64,000 nucleotides of DNA, taken from assembly GCA_016208495.1 (NCBI GenBank), contig JACQXX010000030.1:1-64000 (forward strand). The letters are read 5' to 3'. Of the stretch, positions 34,437-42,528 are shown piece by piece. This DNA comes from Acidobacteriota bacterium. GTDB lineage: Bacteria > Acidobacteriota > Blastocatellia > Chloracidobacteriales > Chloracidobacteriaceae. Both the position numbers and the translations under genes were made by a program. Within the stretch, counting starts at the first letter, position 1; the number at the start of each line of letters is the position of its first letter. The notes under the pieces were generated by a model. The model was given only the letters and a program-made list of their open reading frames with translations, was not told the DNA's origin and did not search any database.

Positions 34437-35456
34437 TCATTCAGTCATCCGCATGCGGCAACGGACTTTATGGTCGGTTGCCGTTTTGAGTCTTCCGAGA
34501 ACAATTTCCCCATCCCGGCACTGGGGCTGGACTTCGCCACACCGTGGAGCAAAGGCACATCCTGGAGGGAGTTCGGTCAATTTTGGAACAACGCCTTCGA
34601 TGGTATTGAGCCGGTTGCGCGTCCGATCTCCGAGACGTGGAATGCTTGCCAGCAGCCCGGCGGTGTATGGATGCTGAGGACTGGCAAATAAATCACGGAC
34701 GGCGGCATCTTCAACGACTTTTCCAGCATACATCACCACTACCCGGTCGGCAGTTTCAGCCACGACTCCCAAATCGTGGGTAATCAACAGGAGTGCCAGT
34801 TGCCGCTCAACCCGAAGCTCATTGATGAGTTCCAGAATCTGGGCCTGGATGGTGACGTCGAGTGCCGTTGTCGGTTCGTCTGCAATCAGGATTTTTGGGT
34901 CACAACTGAGCGCCATGGCAATCATGGCTCGCTGTCGCATTCCACCTGAAAGCTGATGAGGATAATCACGGGCGCGTTTGGCCGGATCTGGAATCGAAAC
35001 TGATTGTAATGATTCGACCGCCGCATCCCAGGCTTGCTTGCGTGGCAAATTTTTGTGCAGGCGGATGGCTTCAGCAATTTGCTCGCCAATGGTGAACACC
35101 GGATTGAGCGACGTCATCGGATCCTGAAAAATCATGGCAATTTCCGAACCACGCATTCGGCGGCGGTCATCGGCAGAAAGGCTGAGCAGATTTGTGCCAT
35201 TATAGTGAATCTCCCCGCCAGTGATTTTTCCCGTTCCCCCAACCAGCCCCATGATTGAAAGGGCCGTGACGGATTTTCCCGAGCCGGATTCCCCGACAAT
35301 GCCAAGTGCCTGTCCCTGCTCAAGCGAAAAACTGACGTCATCAACCGCCCGAACAACGCCTTGCTGGGTGTAAAAATAAGTTTGCAAATGGTTTACAGTA
35401 AGAAGACTCATGAATGGAGTGAATTTTTGAAGGATGTGGGATAAAGGATGATTCAT
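34437..35456 (-). CDS. Oligopeptide/dipeptide ABC transporter ATP-binding protein (OppD/DppD type)
   Basis: A 339-residue ATPase with Walker A GESGSGKS (55-62), signature [12 protein letters not shown], Walker [13 protein letters not shown] and a switch His in [10 protein letters not shown]. The C-terminal CAFAPRC motif region is the oligopeptide-transporter extension, which in some homologues binds an iron-sulfur cluster. OppD works with OppF, two permeases and a binding protein; none is within the window, so the transporter is split or encoded elsewhere. AGGAG lies 6 bases before ATG 35456, but the family-like N terminus begins at ATG 35411, which lacks such a site. Confidence 0.88.
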   Translation of the reverse strand: MNHPLSHILQKFTPFMSLLTVNHLQTYFYTQQGVVRAVDDVSFSLEQGQALGIVGESGSGKSVTALSIMGLVGGTGKITGGEIHYNGTNLLSLSADDRRRMRGSEIAMIFQDPMTSLNPVFTIGEQIAEAIRLHKNLPRKQAWDAAVESLQSVSIPDPAKRARDYPHQLSGGMRQRAMIAMALSCDPKILIADEPTTALDVTIQAQILELINELRVERQLALLLITHDLGVVAETADRVVVMYAGKVVEDAAVRDLFASPQHPYTAGLLASIPRLGDRTRNRLNTIEGVVPKLTELPPGCAFAPRCGEVQPQCRDGEIVLGRLKTATDHKVRCRMRMTE

Positions 35457-35496
35457 CCTGTCTCCTGAGCTATCCCATTTTGCAATGAAATGCCCA

Positions 35497-35576
35497 TGTT
35501 AGAAAACAGTCAAGTAATTCAATCAAATAAGCTTAGTGGACTACTGACTACTGACTACTGACTACTGACCGGTATT
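35497..35576 (+). repeat. Dispersed repeat with ACTACTG heptamers (copy 2)
   Basis: GAAAACAGTCAAGTAATTC, an AT-rich stretch, then TTAGTGGACTACTGACTACT and more heptamers. It is related to 3981-4034 (inverted) and 41706-41760. Downstream, at 35636-35670, are short CACAGCGACA/CTCTGTGTCC arms of the 8265 family. Confidence 0.6.
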
Positions 35577-35848
35577 ATCTGAGTACCTTACCATTTTATC
35601 CAGGAGATTTCAGCCCTGGCTTTTTTGAACCACCGAAGACACAGCGACATTTTTTGTTTTCTCTGTGTCCGCTGCGGTGAGCGTGTGTTTGATCTCAGAT
35701 CGAGTTCACAGTAACGTCTCATTTTGTTTTGTAATGAATTATAACAAATACAAGGTGTATACGGATTTGGGGAATTCTTCACCACTTGCAGTGTGTGCTA
35801 CATTTGAAAACCAACTCCCAGAAAGCTTTCAATACCAGGAAAAAGACC

Positions 35849-37042
35849 ATGACCAAAGCAAGCGCCACAGATCACCGCTTATTGCAGGAAATCACCCTGC
35901 GCAACGTGTTGTCATTCGGCCCACAAACCGAGACTTTGCCGATGGAAAACCTGAATGTGCTCATTGGGCCGAATGGCTCAGGTAAATCAAATCTGATTGA
36001 AACAATTGCACTTATGCGGGCTGCTCCTGGAGATATGGCTGCTGTTATTCGTCGAGGCGGTGGTGTTGAAGAATGGATTTGGAAGGGAAACAAAACAGGG
36101 ACTGCAACCATTGATATGGTACTCAGATATCCGCACGGAAAACAACCAATCAGGCATGTGATTGAATTTCGTGAGAATAATCAACGCTTTGAATTTGAGG
36201 ATGAACGAATTGAGAACAAAGCTCCTTTTGGGAGAGAAAAGGAGACTTACTTTTATTATCGTTTTCAGCAAGGTCGCCCAGTAATGAATATGGCTGGAAA
36301 TAAGAAACGACCACTGGCACGGGAAACCATCAACCCAAACCTATCAATTTTAGCTCAACGCCGTGATCCAGAACTTTACCCAGAAGTATCTTATCTGGCT
36401 GAAGTTTATGAAAAAATAAGGCTTTATCGAGAGTGGGCTTTGGGGCGTAACACTATTTTTCGGGAGCCACAGAAAACGGATACCCGAGATGATCGCCTTG
36501 AAGAAGATTTTTCCAATCTTGGGATATTTTTAAACCAACTTCGCCAAACTGCCGACGCTAAAATCGCAGTCTTAGAAGCACTGAAGGATCTTTACACTGG
36601 AATCACTGATTTTGACATCAATATTAAAGGTGGCAGCACAGTGCAAGTGGTTTTGACTGAAGGTGGATTCACCATTCCAGCCACACGGTTGTCAGATGGG
36701 ACACTCCGGTATTTGTGTCTGCTCGCTATTTTGTGTGCTCCGACACCCCCGCCGTTGATTTGTATTGAAGAGCCTGAACTGGGTCTCCACCCAGATATTT
36801 TGCCAGACCTGGCTGACCTTCTCGTTGAAGCATCAAATCGAACCCAGCTCATTGTGACCACACATTCCGATATTCTGATTGACGCTTTGACTGAACATCC
36901 TGAATTTGTCGTGGTGTGCGAAAAACACAACGGTCAGACTGAAATGAAACGACTGAATCAAGAAGATTTAACTGAGTGGCTGGATAACTACCGACTTGGA
37001 CAGCTTTGGATGACAGGTCAGATCGGAGGAACTCGATGGTAA
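35849..37042 (+). CDS. AAA family ATPase (AAA_21, OLD/SMC-like), partner of DUF4276 protein
   Basis: A 397-residue ABC-class ATPase with Walker A GPNGSGKS (40-47), signature LSDGT (281-285), Walker B LICIEE (303-308) and the switch TTHSD (337-341). This is the AAA_21/RecF-like arrangement seen in OLD nucleases, PARIS, AbiL and other defence ATPases. No TOPRIM domain is fused; the next gene probably supplies it. ATG 35849 with AGGA 9 bases upstream is preferred over 35786. Its stop overlaps the next start by 7 bases, indicating translational coupling. A phage-defence or DNA-maintenance role is inferred from this pairing. Confidence 0.85.
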   Translation: MTKASATDHRLLQEITLRNVLSFGPQTETLPMENLNVLIGPNGSGKSNLIETIALMRAAPGDMAAVIRRGGGVEEWIWKGNKTGTATIDMVLRYPHGKQPIRHVIEFRENNQRFEFEDERIENKAPFGREKETYFYYRFQQGRPVMNMAGNKKRPLARETINPNLSILAQRRDPELYPEVSYLAEVYEKIRLYREWALGRNTIFREPQKTDTRDDRLEEDFSNLGIFLNQLRQTADAKIAVLEALKDLYTGITDFDINIKGGSTVQVVLTEGGFTIPATRLSDGTLRYLCLLAILCAPTPPPLICIEEPELGLHPDILPDLADLLVEASNRTQLIVTTHSDILIDALTEHPEFVVVCEKHNGQTEMKRLNQEDLTEWLDNYRLGQLWMTGQIGGTRW

Positions 37043-37635
37043 AGGCCATAATTTTTCTTGAAGGTGGTGGTGATTCAAATGAACTGAAGAGCCGCTGTCG
37101 GAAAGGATTTCATAAACTTTTAATCAGTTGTGGTTTTACCAACCGCCTCCCTACCTTAAAACCTTGCGGTGGCAGGCATAGGGCCTTTGATCAGTTCAAA
37201 ACCGAGGTCAAAAAATCCAACTATGATTTTGTCGGTTTATGGATTGACAGCGAAGACCCATTGGACGACCTTGAAGCCACCTGGGAACACTTGCTGAACC
37301 GTGACAACTGGGAAAAACCTGAAGATGCCACTGATGGTCAGGTACTTTTTATGACAACGTGCATGGAAACCTGGATTGTGGCTGACCGGGAAACACTGAA
37401 AAAACACTTTGGGAGTGACCTTCAGTTATCAGCACTTCTGCCGTTGAAAAAGCTTGAAGAACGCACTCGCAAAGAAGTTTTAGAGAGCCTGGAACACGCA
37501 ACTCGCAATTGCTCAAATGCTTACAAAAAAGGAAAGCGGTCGTTTGAAATTCTTGGAAAATTGTCACCGACTGTTTTAGAACACCATCTGCCCAGCTTTG
37601 TTCGAGTTGTGAGGATTCTCAAAGATCAACTTTGA
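37036..37635 (+). CDS. DUF4276 family protein (TOPRIM-like)
   Basis: A 199-residue protein beginning IIFLEGGGD (Glu9), with CGGRHRAFDQFK, WIDSEDP (71-75), FMTTCMETWIVAD, EHATRNC and YKKGKRSFEILGKL. This order matches DUF4276 proteins, whose Glu and DxE/DSE residues are those of a TOPRIM metal site. GGAGGA lies 6 bases upstream of ATG 37036, inside the ATPase gene. Such proteins are usually encoded directly after an AAA_21 ATPase. In related two-gene systems the TOPRIM partner is a nuclease or RNase effector held by the ATPase. Catalysis here is untested. Assignment by eye, moderately sure. Confidence 0.75.
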   Translation: MVKAIIFLEGGGDSNELKSRCRKGFHKLLISCGFTNRLPTLKPCGGRHRAFDQFKTEVKKSNYDFVGLWIDSEDPLDDLEATWEHLLNRDNWEKPEDATDGQVLFMTTCMETWIVADRETLKKHFGSDLQLSALLPLKKLEERTRKEVLESLEHATRNCSNAYKKGKRSFEILGKLSPTVLEHHLPSFVRVVRILKDQL

Positions 37636-37643
37636 ACCAATCC

Positions 37644-37685
37644 GGCTGGTGATTTGAAGGATTTTGACCAGACAAACCACCAGCC
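37644..37685. terminator. Possible terminator between convergent genes
   Basis: GGCTGGTGATTTG (37644-37656) pairs with 37673-37685 with one mismatch. No long T tract follows on either strand, so this could also be an attenuator-like hairpin. Confidence 0.5.
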
Positions 37686-37691
37686 TGCCGT

Positions 37692-39362
37692 TTATCGTGC
37701 CGCCTGTCGGAGTCGCTTGACTTCGTCTAATGCTGTCAGAAGCACCCGGTCACGGTCGGCGCGAAAATCTGCCAGGGTCGGTTTCACCAGAATTTGGGGC
37801 TGGATACCGACGCCGACAAATTCTTTGCCATCCGGGTAGGTGTCGCGTTTGGTACAAATGCGTGCGCCACCGCCACCCGGCAATTGAATATTCAACGGCT
37901 GACCAGTACTGCCGCCGGTGGGCTCTCCGATCAGCGTCCCGCGTTTCATCGCATCAAACGCCACAGCAAAATCTTCAGCCGCTGAAAAAGTACGCGGACT
38001 GATCAACACCACGACGGGCTTTACATATGGCTTGTCGAGCAGCGGGGCCACTTCTGAAACCTGCCCATGATACCAGCTTTCGCCGCGTCCCCAGGCACGA
38101 AACGAGGGTCGGTACATTCGTGTCCGCCACATCGAGGTTTTGAAGGGTTTATCCGTCAAATGAGCCAGGATGTTCCATCCGTAACCGCTGTTTCCTCCGC
38201 CATTGTTGCGAACATCAATGATCAGTGCATCCGTCGTCATCAGTTGCGGAAGGACTTTGGCAAATTCGGCTTCGATTTTGCCGTCGTTGAAGCTGTTGAG
38301 CACCAGCAGCCCAACATTGGACTCCAGAATTTTAAATTCCAGGATCGGGGATGGTGGAAGTTTTAAAACCGCCCATTGTTCACCGTTCAAACGCGGCACC
38401 GATTTTTTGAAGATCTCGCCAGATTCAGTTCGAAAGGTCAGTTCAAGGGCTTGCTGAACCGGCCCCCGGAGCAATTCATAAGAAAACAACCGGGTTTCCG
38501 CATCCTGTGGAGTCGAAGCAGCAACATAGGGTTGAATGAATTTCCCGGCATACGCTTTGACTGGCATTCCATTGATTTCCAGAATTTCCAGCCCTGGTTG
38601 AATGCCGGCTTCCACCAGTTGTGGATCCCAAACCCGGCGCACCATGACCCGATCTTCAATCATTCTGGTCGAAAGCGCCGGAACGGCATACCACTGCAAG
38701 GCCAGTTCATCTGGAGGACTCAAATTGGTGTGGCCATCTTTTAATTGAGCAACCAGTTCGGCCAAAATCCGATAATATTCATCGGTACTTTTGGTTTGCC
38801 GGACTTTTGGAAGGTACACCAGATAGAGTTTGTCCCAATCCAGTTCTGGGACAAGATCAAAATTGGCAAAGTTGAACTTGACCTCAGCCCACAACTTTGA
38901 GAGACCAGCGATTTTTTCGTCTTCGGACAGATTCTCACGATAGGGCGACTGGAGCGCCAGGTTGTTCCACATCAAAGCCAGCCGCTTTTCGTTGCGGGCG
39001 CAGGCGTCCAGTGTGGGTTGCCAGCGTGGATCTTCGCGCACTGACTGGAAATCAGTATCTTGTTTGAGTTGGGCTGAGTTCCCATACCCAAGCTTGAGCG
39101 CCCGGTTCAGTAGATCGAAGGTATCGTCCTTTCGACCAGCCAGTGCACAGGCACAGGCGGCGTTATAGAACAACCCGGAATCATCGGTTTGGATTTTGGT
39201 CGCTGCCACAAACAACTCGGCACTTCGGGCATAATCTTTTTTCGCGTAGGCTTGTTCAGCCTGGGTGACCAGTGCATCAGGATTTTGTTGGGCCTGTACT
39301 CCAACTGGTTGAAGCACCAACCAAATCACAAATATCATCAGGGCAATGGGGTTTCGTTTCAC
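37692..39362 (-). CDS. Secreted S41-family (C-terminal processing) peptidase
   Basis: 556 residues: signal peptide (about 1-24), TPR-like helices (about 30-110, AEQAYAKKDYARSAELF), a helical region with KDGHTNLSP, a PDZ-like segment (PGLEILEINGMPVKA) and the catalytic tail-specific protease core. The core has ALIIDVRNNGGGNSG, LISPRTFSAAEDF with the nucleophile Ser, and a final GVGIQPQILVKP. It probably processes or degrades envelope proteins. The unusual feature is the N-terminal TPR with an S41 core. It converges on the DUF4276 gene, with a hairpin between. Confidence 0.88.
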   Translation of the reverse strand: MKRNPIALMIFVIWLVLQPVGVQAQQNPDALVTQAEQAYAKKDYARSAELFVAATKIQTDDSGLFYNAACACALAGRKDDTFDLLNRALKLGYGNSAQLKQDTDFQSVREDPRWQPTLDACARNEKRLALMWNNLALQSPYRENLSEDEKIAGLSKLWAEVKFNFANFDLVPELDWDKLYLVYLPKVRQTKSTDEYYRILAELVAQLKDGHTNLSPPDELALQWYAVPALSTRMIEDRVMVRRVWDPQLVEAGIQPGLEILEINGMPVKAYAGKFIQPYVAASTPQDAETRLFSYELLRGPVQQALELTFRTESGEIFKKSVPRLNGEQWAVLKLPPSPILEFKILESNVGLLVLNSFNDGKIEAEFAKVLPQLMTTDALIIDVRNNGGGNSGYGWNILAHLTDKPFKTSMWRTRMYRPSFRAWGRGESWYHGQVSEVAPLLDKPYVKPVVVLISPRTFSAAEDFAVAFDAMKRGTLIGEPTGGSTGQPLNIQLPGGGGARICTKRDTYPDGKEFVGVGIQPQILVKPTLADFRADRDRVLLTALDEVKRLRQAAR

Positions 39363-39485
39363 GGGTTTCTTCCTTTGGAGAATGAAAAAATTCAGGTGAG
39401 AGACTGCACGAACAAAGCATTTCGGTGCTTTTGGCCGGGTAAGTGAAATAAACCACGTTCTGGTTGCAACAATTCCTGGTGTGGA

Positions 39486-40154
39486 ATGAAACCAGGATTT
39501 TCAAGAATCGAGCAAAAGTATATGGATCAAAACCATCTCGATGAAGTCCTGTTACACACGGCTGGTGCCATCGTGCGCCACCAGAGTCCGTTTCACGACC
39601 TGCCGGTTTTGACCAGGTTGACTCCAATGAACCACGACCAACTGTTGTACTGGGTGAAACCCTTTTATATGACTGACTTACAATCTGAAGAATTTGCTGA
39701 ACGGTTTCTGCCTGTCCGCAATGAAATCACGATTGACCTGGTGAAAGAGTTGCTCGCTCAATTCAACTGGCGACCTCGCCTTGTAGCAGCAATGTTTGCC
39801 GCTATTAAAAATTATGGACTGCTGGAAATCCCTATCGGCTATCTTTTGCTCCGCAGTGATATGTGTTATGCCGGAAAGGGATACTGTCTCGCACTAGCAA
39901 CCTTTAATACTACGGAATCAGTTGATTTTCTGACACACTATCTTGATTATTACTTGAAACAGAAAGATTTATGGTATGACCAGGGAGAAGCAATGGGGGC
40001 AATCGCTTATCTTGATCAACAAAACGGAACGAATGTTCTAGCTCAATTCCTGCCAGCCTGGGAAGAATTCAATGCGAACAAACACTGGAATTTAGATGAC
40101 CATCTCCGGCGGTTTGCTGAACAGATGAAAGCCATCCGGCGGTTGAGAGATTAA
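39486..40154 (+). CDS. DUF6000-like protein
   Basis: A 222-residue mainly helical protein with RPRLVAAMFAAIKNY, EIPIGYLLLRSDMCYAGKGY and a C-terminal YLDYYLKQKDLWYDQGEAMG segment. This resembles DUF6000, a family of unknown role seen in many bacteria, sometimes near contact-dependent or immunity-type genes. I recognise it only from memory of the pattern. The start is uncertain: ATG at 39486 or ATG at 39522, neither with a good ribosome-binding site. It lies just upstream of a Dbr1-like phosphoesterase and a GrpB gene on the same strand, forming a small cluster of accessory genes. Confidence 0.55.
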   Translation: MKPGFSRIEQKYMDQNHLDEVLLHTAGAIVRHQSPFHDLPVLTRLTPMNHDQLLYWVKPFYMTDLQSEEFAERFLPVRNEITIDLVKELLAQFNWRPRLVAAMFAAIKNYGLLEIPIGYLLLRSDMCYAGKGYCLALATFNTTESVDFLTHYLDYYLKQKDLWYDQGEAMGAIAYLDQQNGTNVLAQFLPAWEEFNANKHWNLDDHLRRFAEQMKAIRRLRD

Positions 40155-40181
40155 AGTTTGTCACACAGTGAAAACAATGCT

Positions 40182-41006
40182 ATGGAAAAGCCATTTTATT
40201 TCGGTGCCGTCGGAGATGTTCACGGAGAAATGCAGCGTATGGTTGCCCTGCTCTCAGGTATGGAGAAAAAGCGGGGCATCCAGATTGAATTCGTTCTGCA
40301 AGTTGGAGATTTCGAACCCCATCGCGACGAACAGGACCTCCAAACCATGGCCGCGCCGTCCAAATATCGTGATTTGGGTGATTTTCACCATTATCATCAA
40401 GGCTGGCAATCCTTTCCCTGGCCGATTTATTTTATTGGCGGCAATCACGAACCATATGGCTACCTGGACCAGTTTCCACAAGGCGAATGGTTGACTGAGA
40501 ATTGCCGCTACCTTGGCCGCTCAGGATGGCTCGAACTTGATGGCGGATTTACCATTGCTGGTCTGTCCGCAATTTACAATTCGGACTGGTTTTCTCAACC
40601 TCGACCTGACGTGAGTTTGTTTGGGACGATCAGCAATAAGTCGTTTATTTACTTCAATGAATCAGACCTTCAATTGCTCCTGGGTCTTGAGCGAAACATT
40701 GATATCCTGCTGCTCCACGAATGGCCTGCCAATATCATTGACCCAGCCGACCAGGCTGAATTTGAGCAGGCCCGCCGAAGCATGCGCTATGACTGCGTTG
40801 GAAACGAAATGAGTGAGATCGTCATGCACTGGCTATCACCGAAACTGGTTTTGTGCGGTCATATGCACAAAAAGTACCGGCGGCAGCTTCAATCCTCAAA
40901 AAATGAGGCCATGACTATCTGCTGTCTGGCCAATGTCCATCAGGGCACTGAGTCGGTAGCGATCTTCGAAGCGAATCAGGACGGCGAGATCAACGAAGTT
41001 CAGTAA
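40182..41006 (+). CDS. Dbr1-like calcineurin-family metallophosphoesterase
   Basis: Motifs for a dinuclear metal centre are complete: GDVHGE, GDF, GGNHE, LLHEWP and GHMH. Between them VGDFEPHRDEQDLQTMA, APSKYRDLGDFHHYHQG and YFIGGNHEP resemble the eukaryotic RNA lariat-debranching enzyme Dbr1 at the same positions, as does the following RYLGRSGWLEL and GLSAIYN. Dbr1 cleaves 2'-5' branches of lariats. One difference is Asp in GDVHG where Dbr1 has Cys. Its substrate in this bacterium is unknown. A TTG at 40158 is an alternative start. It lies between the DUF6000-like and GrpB genes. Confidence 0.75.
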   Translation: MEKPFYFGAVGDVHGEMQRMVALLSGMEKKRGIQIEFVLQVGDFEPHRDEQDLQTMAAPSKYRDLGDFHHYHQGWQSFPWPIYFIGGNHEPYGYLDQFPQGEWLTENCRYLGRSGWLELDGGFTIAGLSAIYNSDWFSQPRPDVSLFGTISNKSFIYFNESDLQLLLGLERNIDILLLHEWPANIIDPADQAEFEQARRSMRYDCVGNEMSEIVMHWLSPKLVLCGHMHKKYRRQLQSSKNEAMTICCLANVHQGTESVAIFEANQDGEINEVQ

Positions 41007-41048
41007 GAGGGTTGAAATTTGACAACTGTTCGGAAAGGGGGTTCTCTG

Positions 41049-41612
41049 ATGAAGAAAAACCTTGAGCAGCGGATTGTCGAAGTGATCCGCGAAGAAATTG
41101 ATCTATCGCCATACAATCCCGACTGGCCGCGCTTGTTTGATCTCGAAGCCGCCTTTCTGCGCAATTTTTTGCCGGAAGGGTCCCTTGGCCGCATTGAACA
41201 TTTCGGCAGTACGGCGGTTCCAGGGCTGGTTGCCAAACCGATTGTTGATTTGCTCGTTGAAGTCCGAAGCCTGACCGAAGCCCAGCAACTCATCGCTCCG
41301 GCGCTGGAGTCTCAAGGCTACGACTACTTCTGGCGGATTGATGTTTCCCCACCCTATGCGTGGTTTATCAAGCGCAATCTGGAAGGCAAACGTACTCACC
41401 ATCTCCATCTGGTCGAAGCCGATTCGATCCTCTGGGAACGGCTTCTGTTTCGTGATTACCTGCGCGAAAATCCTGACATTGCCTGTCAATATGCCAGCCT
41501 CAAACGCCTTCTGGCAGAACAATATCCAGCCGACCGGATTACTTACACAAAAGGCAAAACCGAATTTGTTATTAAGGCTACTGAACAGGCTAAAAGCTTT
41601 TATAATCAATAA
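41049..41612 (+). CDS. GrpB family protein (UPF0157, nucleotidyltransferase fold)
   Basis: A 187-residue protein with the GrpB signature YNPDWPRLFDLEAAFLRN, EHFGSTAVPGLVAKPIVDLL, and a C-terminal DRITYTKGKTEFV. The GSTAVPGL segment is the nucleotidyltransferase-fold GS motif, with D in the following IVDLLVEV as acidic partner. GrpB proteins are widespread and of unknown substrate. AGGGGG 8 bases upstream of ATG 41049 fixes the start; the frame itself opens with a TTG at 41019. It follows the Dbr1-like gene after 42 bp on the same strand, so both may share a transcript. Confidence 0.85.
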   Translation: MKKNLEQRIVEVIREEIDLSPYNPDWPRLFDLEAAFLRNFLPEGSLGRIEHFGSTAVPGLVAKPIVDLLVEVRSLTEAQQLIAPALESQGYDYFWRIDVSPPYAWFIKRNLEGKRTHHLHLVEADSILWERLLFRDYLRENPDIACQYASLKRLLAEQYPADRITYTKGKTEFVIKATEQAKSFYNQ

Positions 41613-41705
41613 ATCGGCTTGATTGACTATGATGGTGAACTTTATTTCAGCCAATATCACGACCCAATCGAATAACAATTTTTAACTTCTTGATCAATTG
41701 CTTTT

Positions 41706-41760
41706 TGTTTCAGGAAACAGTCAAGTCATTCCATTAAATAAATTTAGTGAATTACTGGCC
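41706..41760 (+). repeat. Dispersed repeat of the 3981/35497 family (degenerate copy 3)
   Basis: GGAAACAGTCAAGTCATTCC, an AT-rich stretch, then TTTAGTGAATTACTGGCCAC. The order matches the copy at 35497, but the terminal heptamer array has decayed. The rest of the 41613-41924 spacer has only a short unsupported frame. Confidence 0.5.
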
Positions 41761-41924
41761 ACAAACCGGCCTGACCTGACCGCCAGGAATTTGGGTGACT
41801 GTACCCGGCGGTCTTCAGTCCTGAACTCAAAACTTCAACCTGAAGAACGGGTGATTATTCGATTACCAGAGCTCAGCATCTGACCATTCACAAAGGGATC
41901 GATCAATGTGAAGTCTCACCTTCC

Positions 41925-42308
41925 CTAAACCGACCCAAAGGTAAACGACTTACTTTCCTCCCAGTCATAGGCATAAACAATAAAGTCAATATGCACGGTG
42001 TATTTCAACTTGAGAACCAGGTCATTCCCTTTTCGTTCAATGGTGAACTCAGTTTCTTCAGGCATGCGGGCATCGTTTCGAATTTTGACAAATTCATCAT
42101 TGATTTTTTGATCTTTATATCCACGTAAGGCAGCCACACTCGCCAGTTCCCCAACTTTGTTATTAAACTCAGTCGTGGTGTACCACACTGGAATAATTTT
42201 GAAGAGAACAAACCCAACCACCCCAAGGACCAACATCGTCACATAAAACTGGCCTTTGCCCTCTCCTCGCTCTGAATACCGCCGTCTCATAAGTGCTGGA
42301 ATGCGCAT
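41925..42308 (-). CDS. DUF4845-like single-pass membrane protein
   Basis: A 127-residue protein: a basic N terminus (MRRRYSERGEGKGQ), one transmembrane helix (about 22-42) and an extracytoplasmic ~85-residue domain. The profile resembles DUF4845/pseudopilin-like small membrane proteins, in which a short basic stretch and a TM helix precede a globular domain. AAGGAG 7 bases before ATG 42308 gives a secure start. It is located downstream of aroB on the same strand but 220 bp away, so likely separately transcribed. Function unknown. Confidence 0.6.
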   Translation of the reverse strand: MRIPALMRRRYSERGEGKGQFYVTMLVLGVVGFVLFKIIPVWYTTTEFNNKVGELASVAALRGYKDQKINDEFVKIRNDARMPEETEFTIERKGNDLVLKLKYTVHIDFIVYAYDWEESKSFTFGSV

Positions 42309-42528
42309 GCCTAAACTCCTTCTTCAAATTGAAATTTCGAGGAAAATAATTCTTCTCGAAAAAGTCAGAATTCTATTCCTAAAACCTGAGCGCAGATTGT
42401 TGCTTTCAGATTTGTTCCTGGTTGATTTGAATGGGTTTTGTGAATGATGAACGAAAGTGGTGACTCGATCAAGAACTCAATATTGGCATAAGATCCAAAG
42501 GACTACCAGATGAAAATAGGCGCAGTCG

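Noticed and set aside
34437-35456. Complete peptide ABC transporter operon
   Set aside because: Only the OppD-type ATPase is present; the neighbours are unrelated and no permease frame is visible.
35849-37635. Assignment as a standard PARIS system
   Set aside because: PARIS uses a DUF4435 effector; the second protein here matches DUF4276 motifs instead.
41698-41883. 61-residue plus-strand frame
   Set aside because: It begins in a dispersed repeat and shows no domain or ribosome-binding site.
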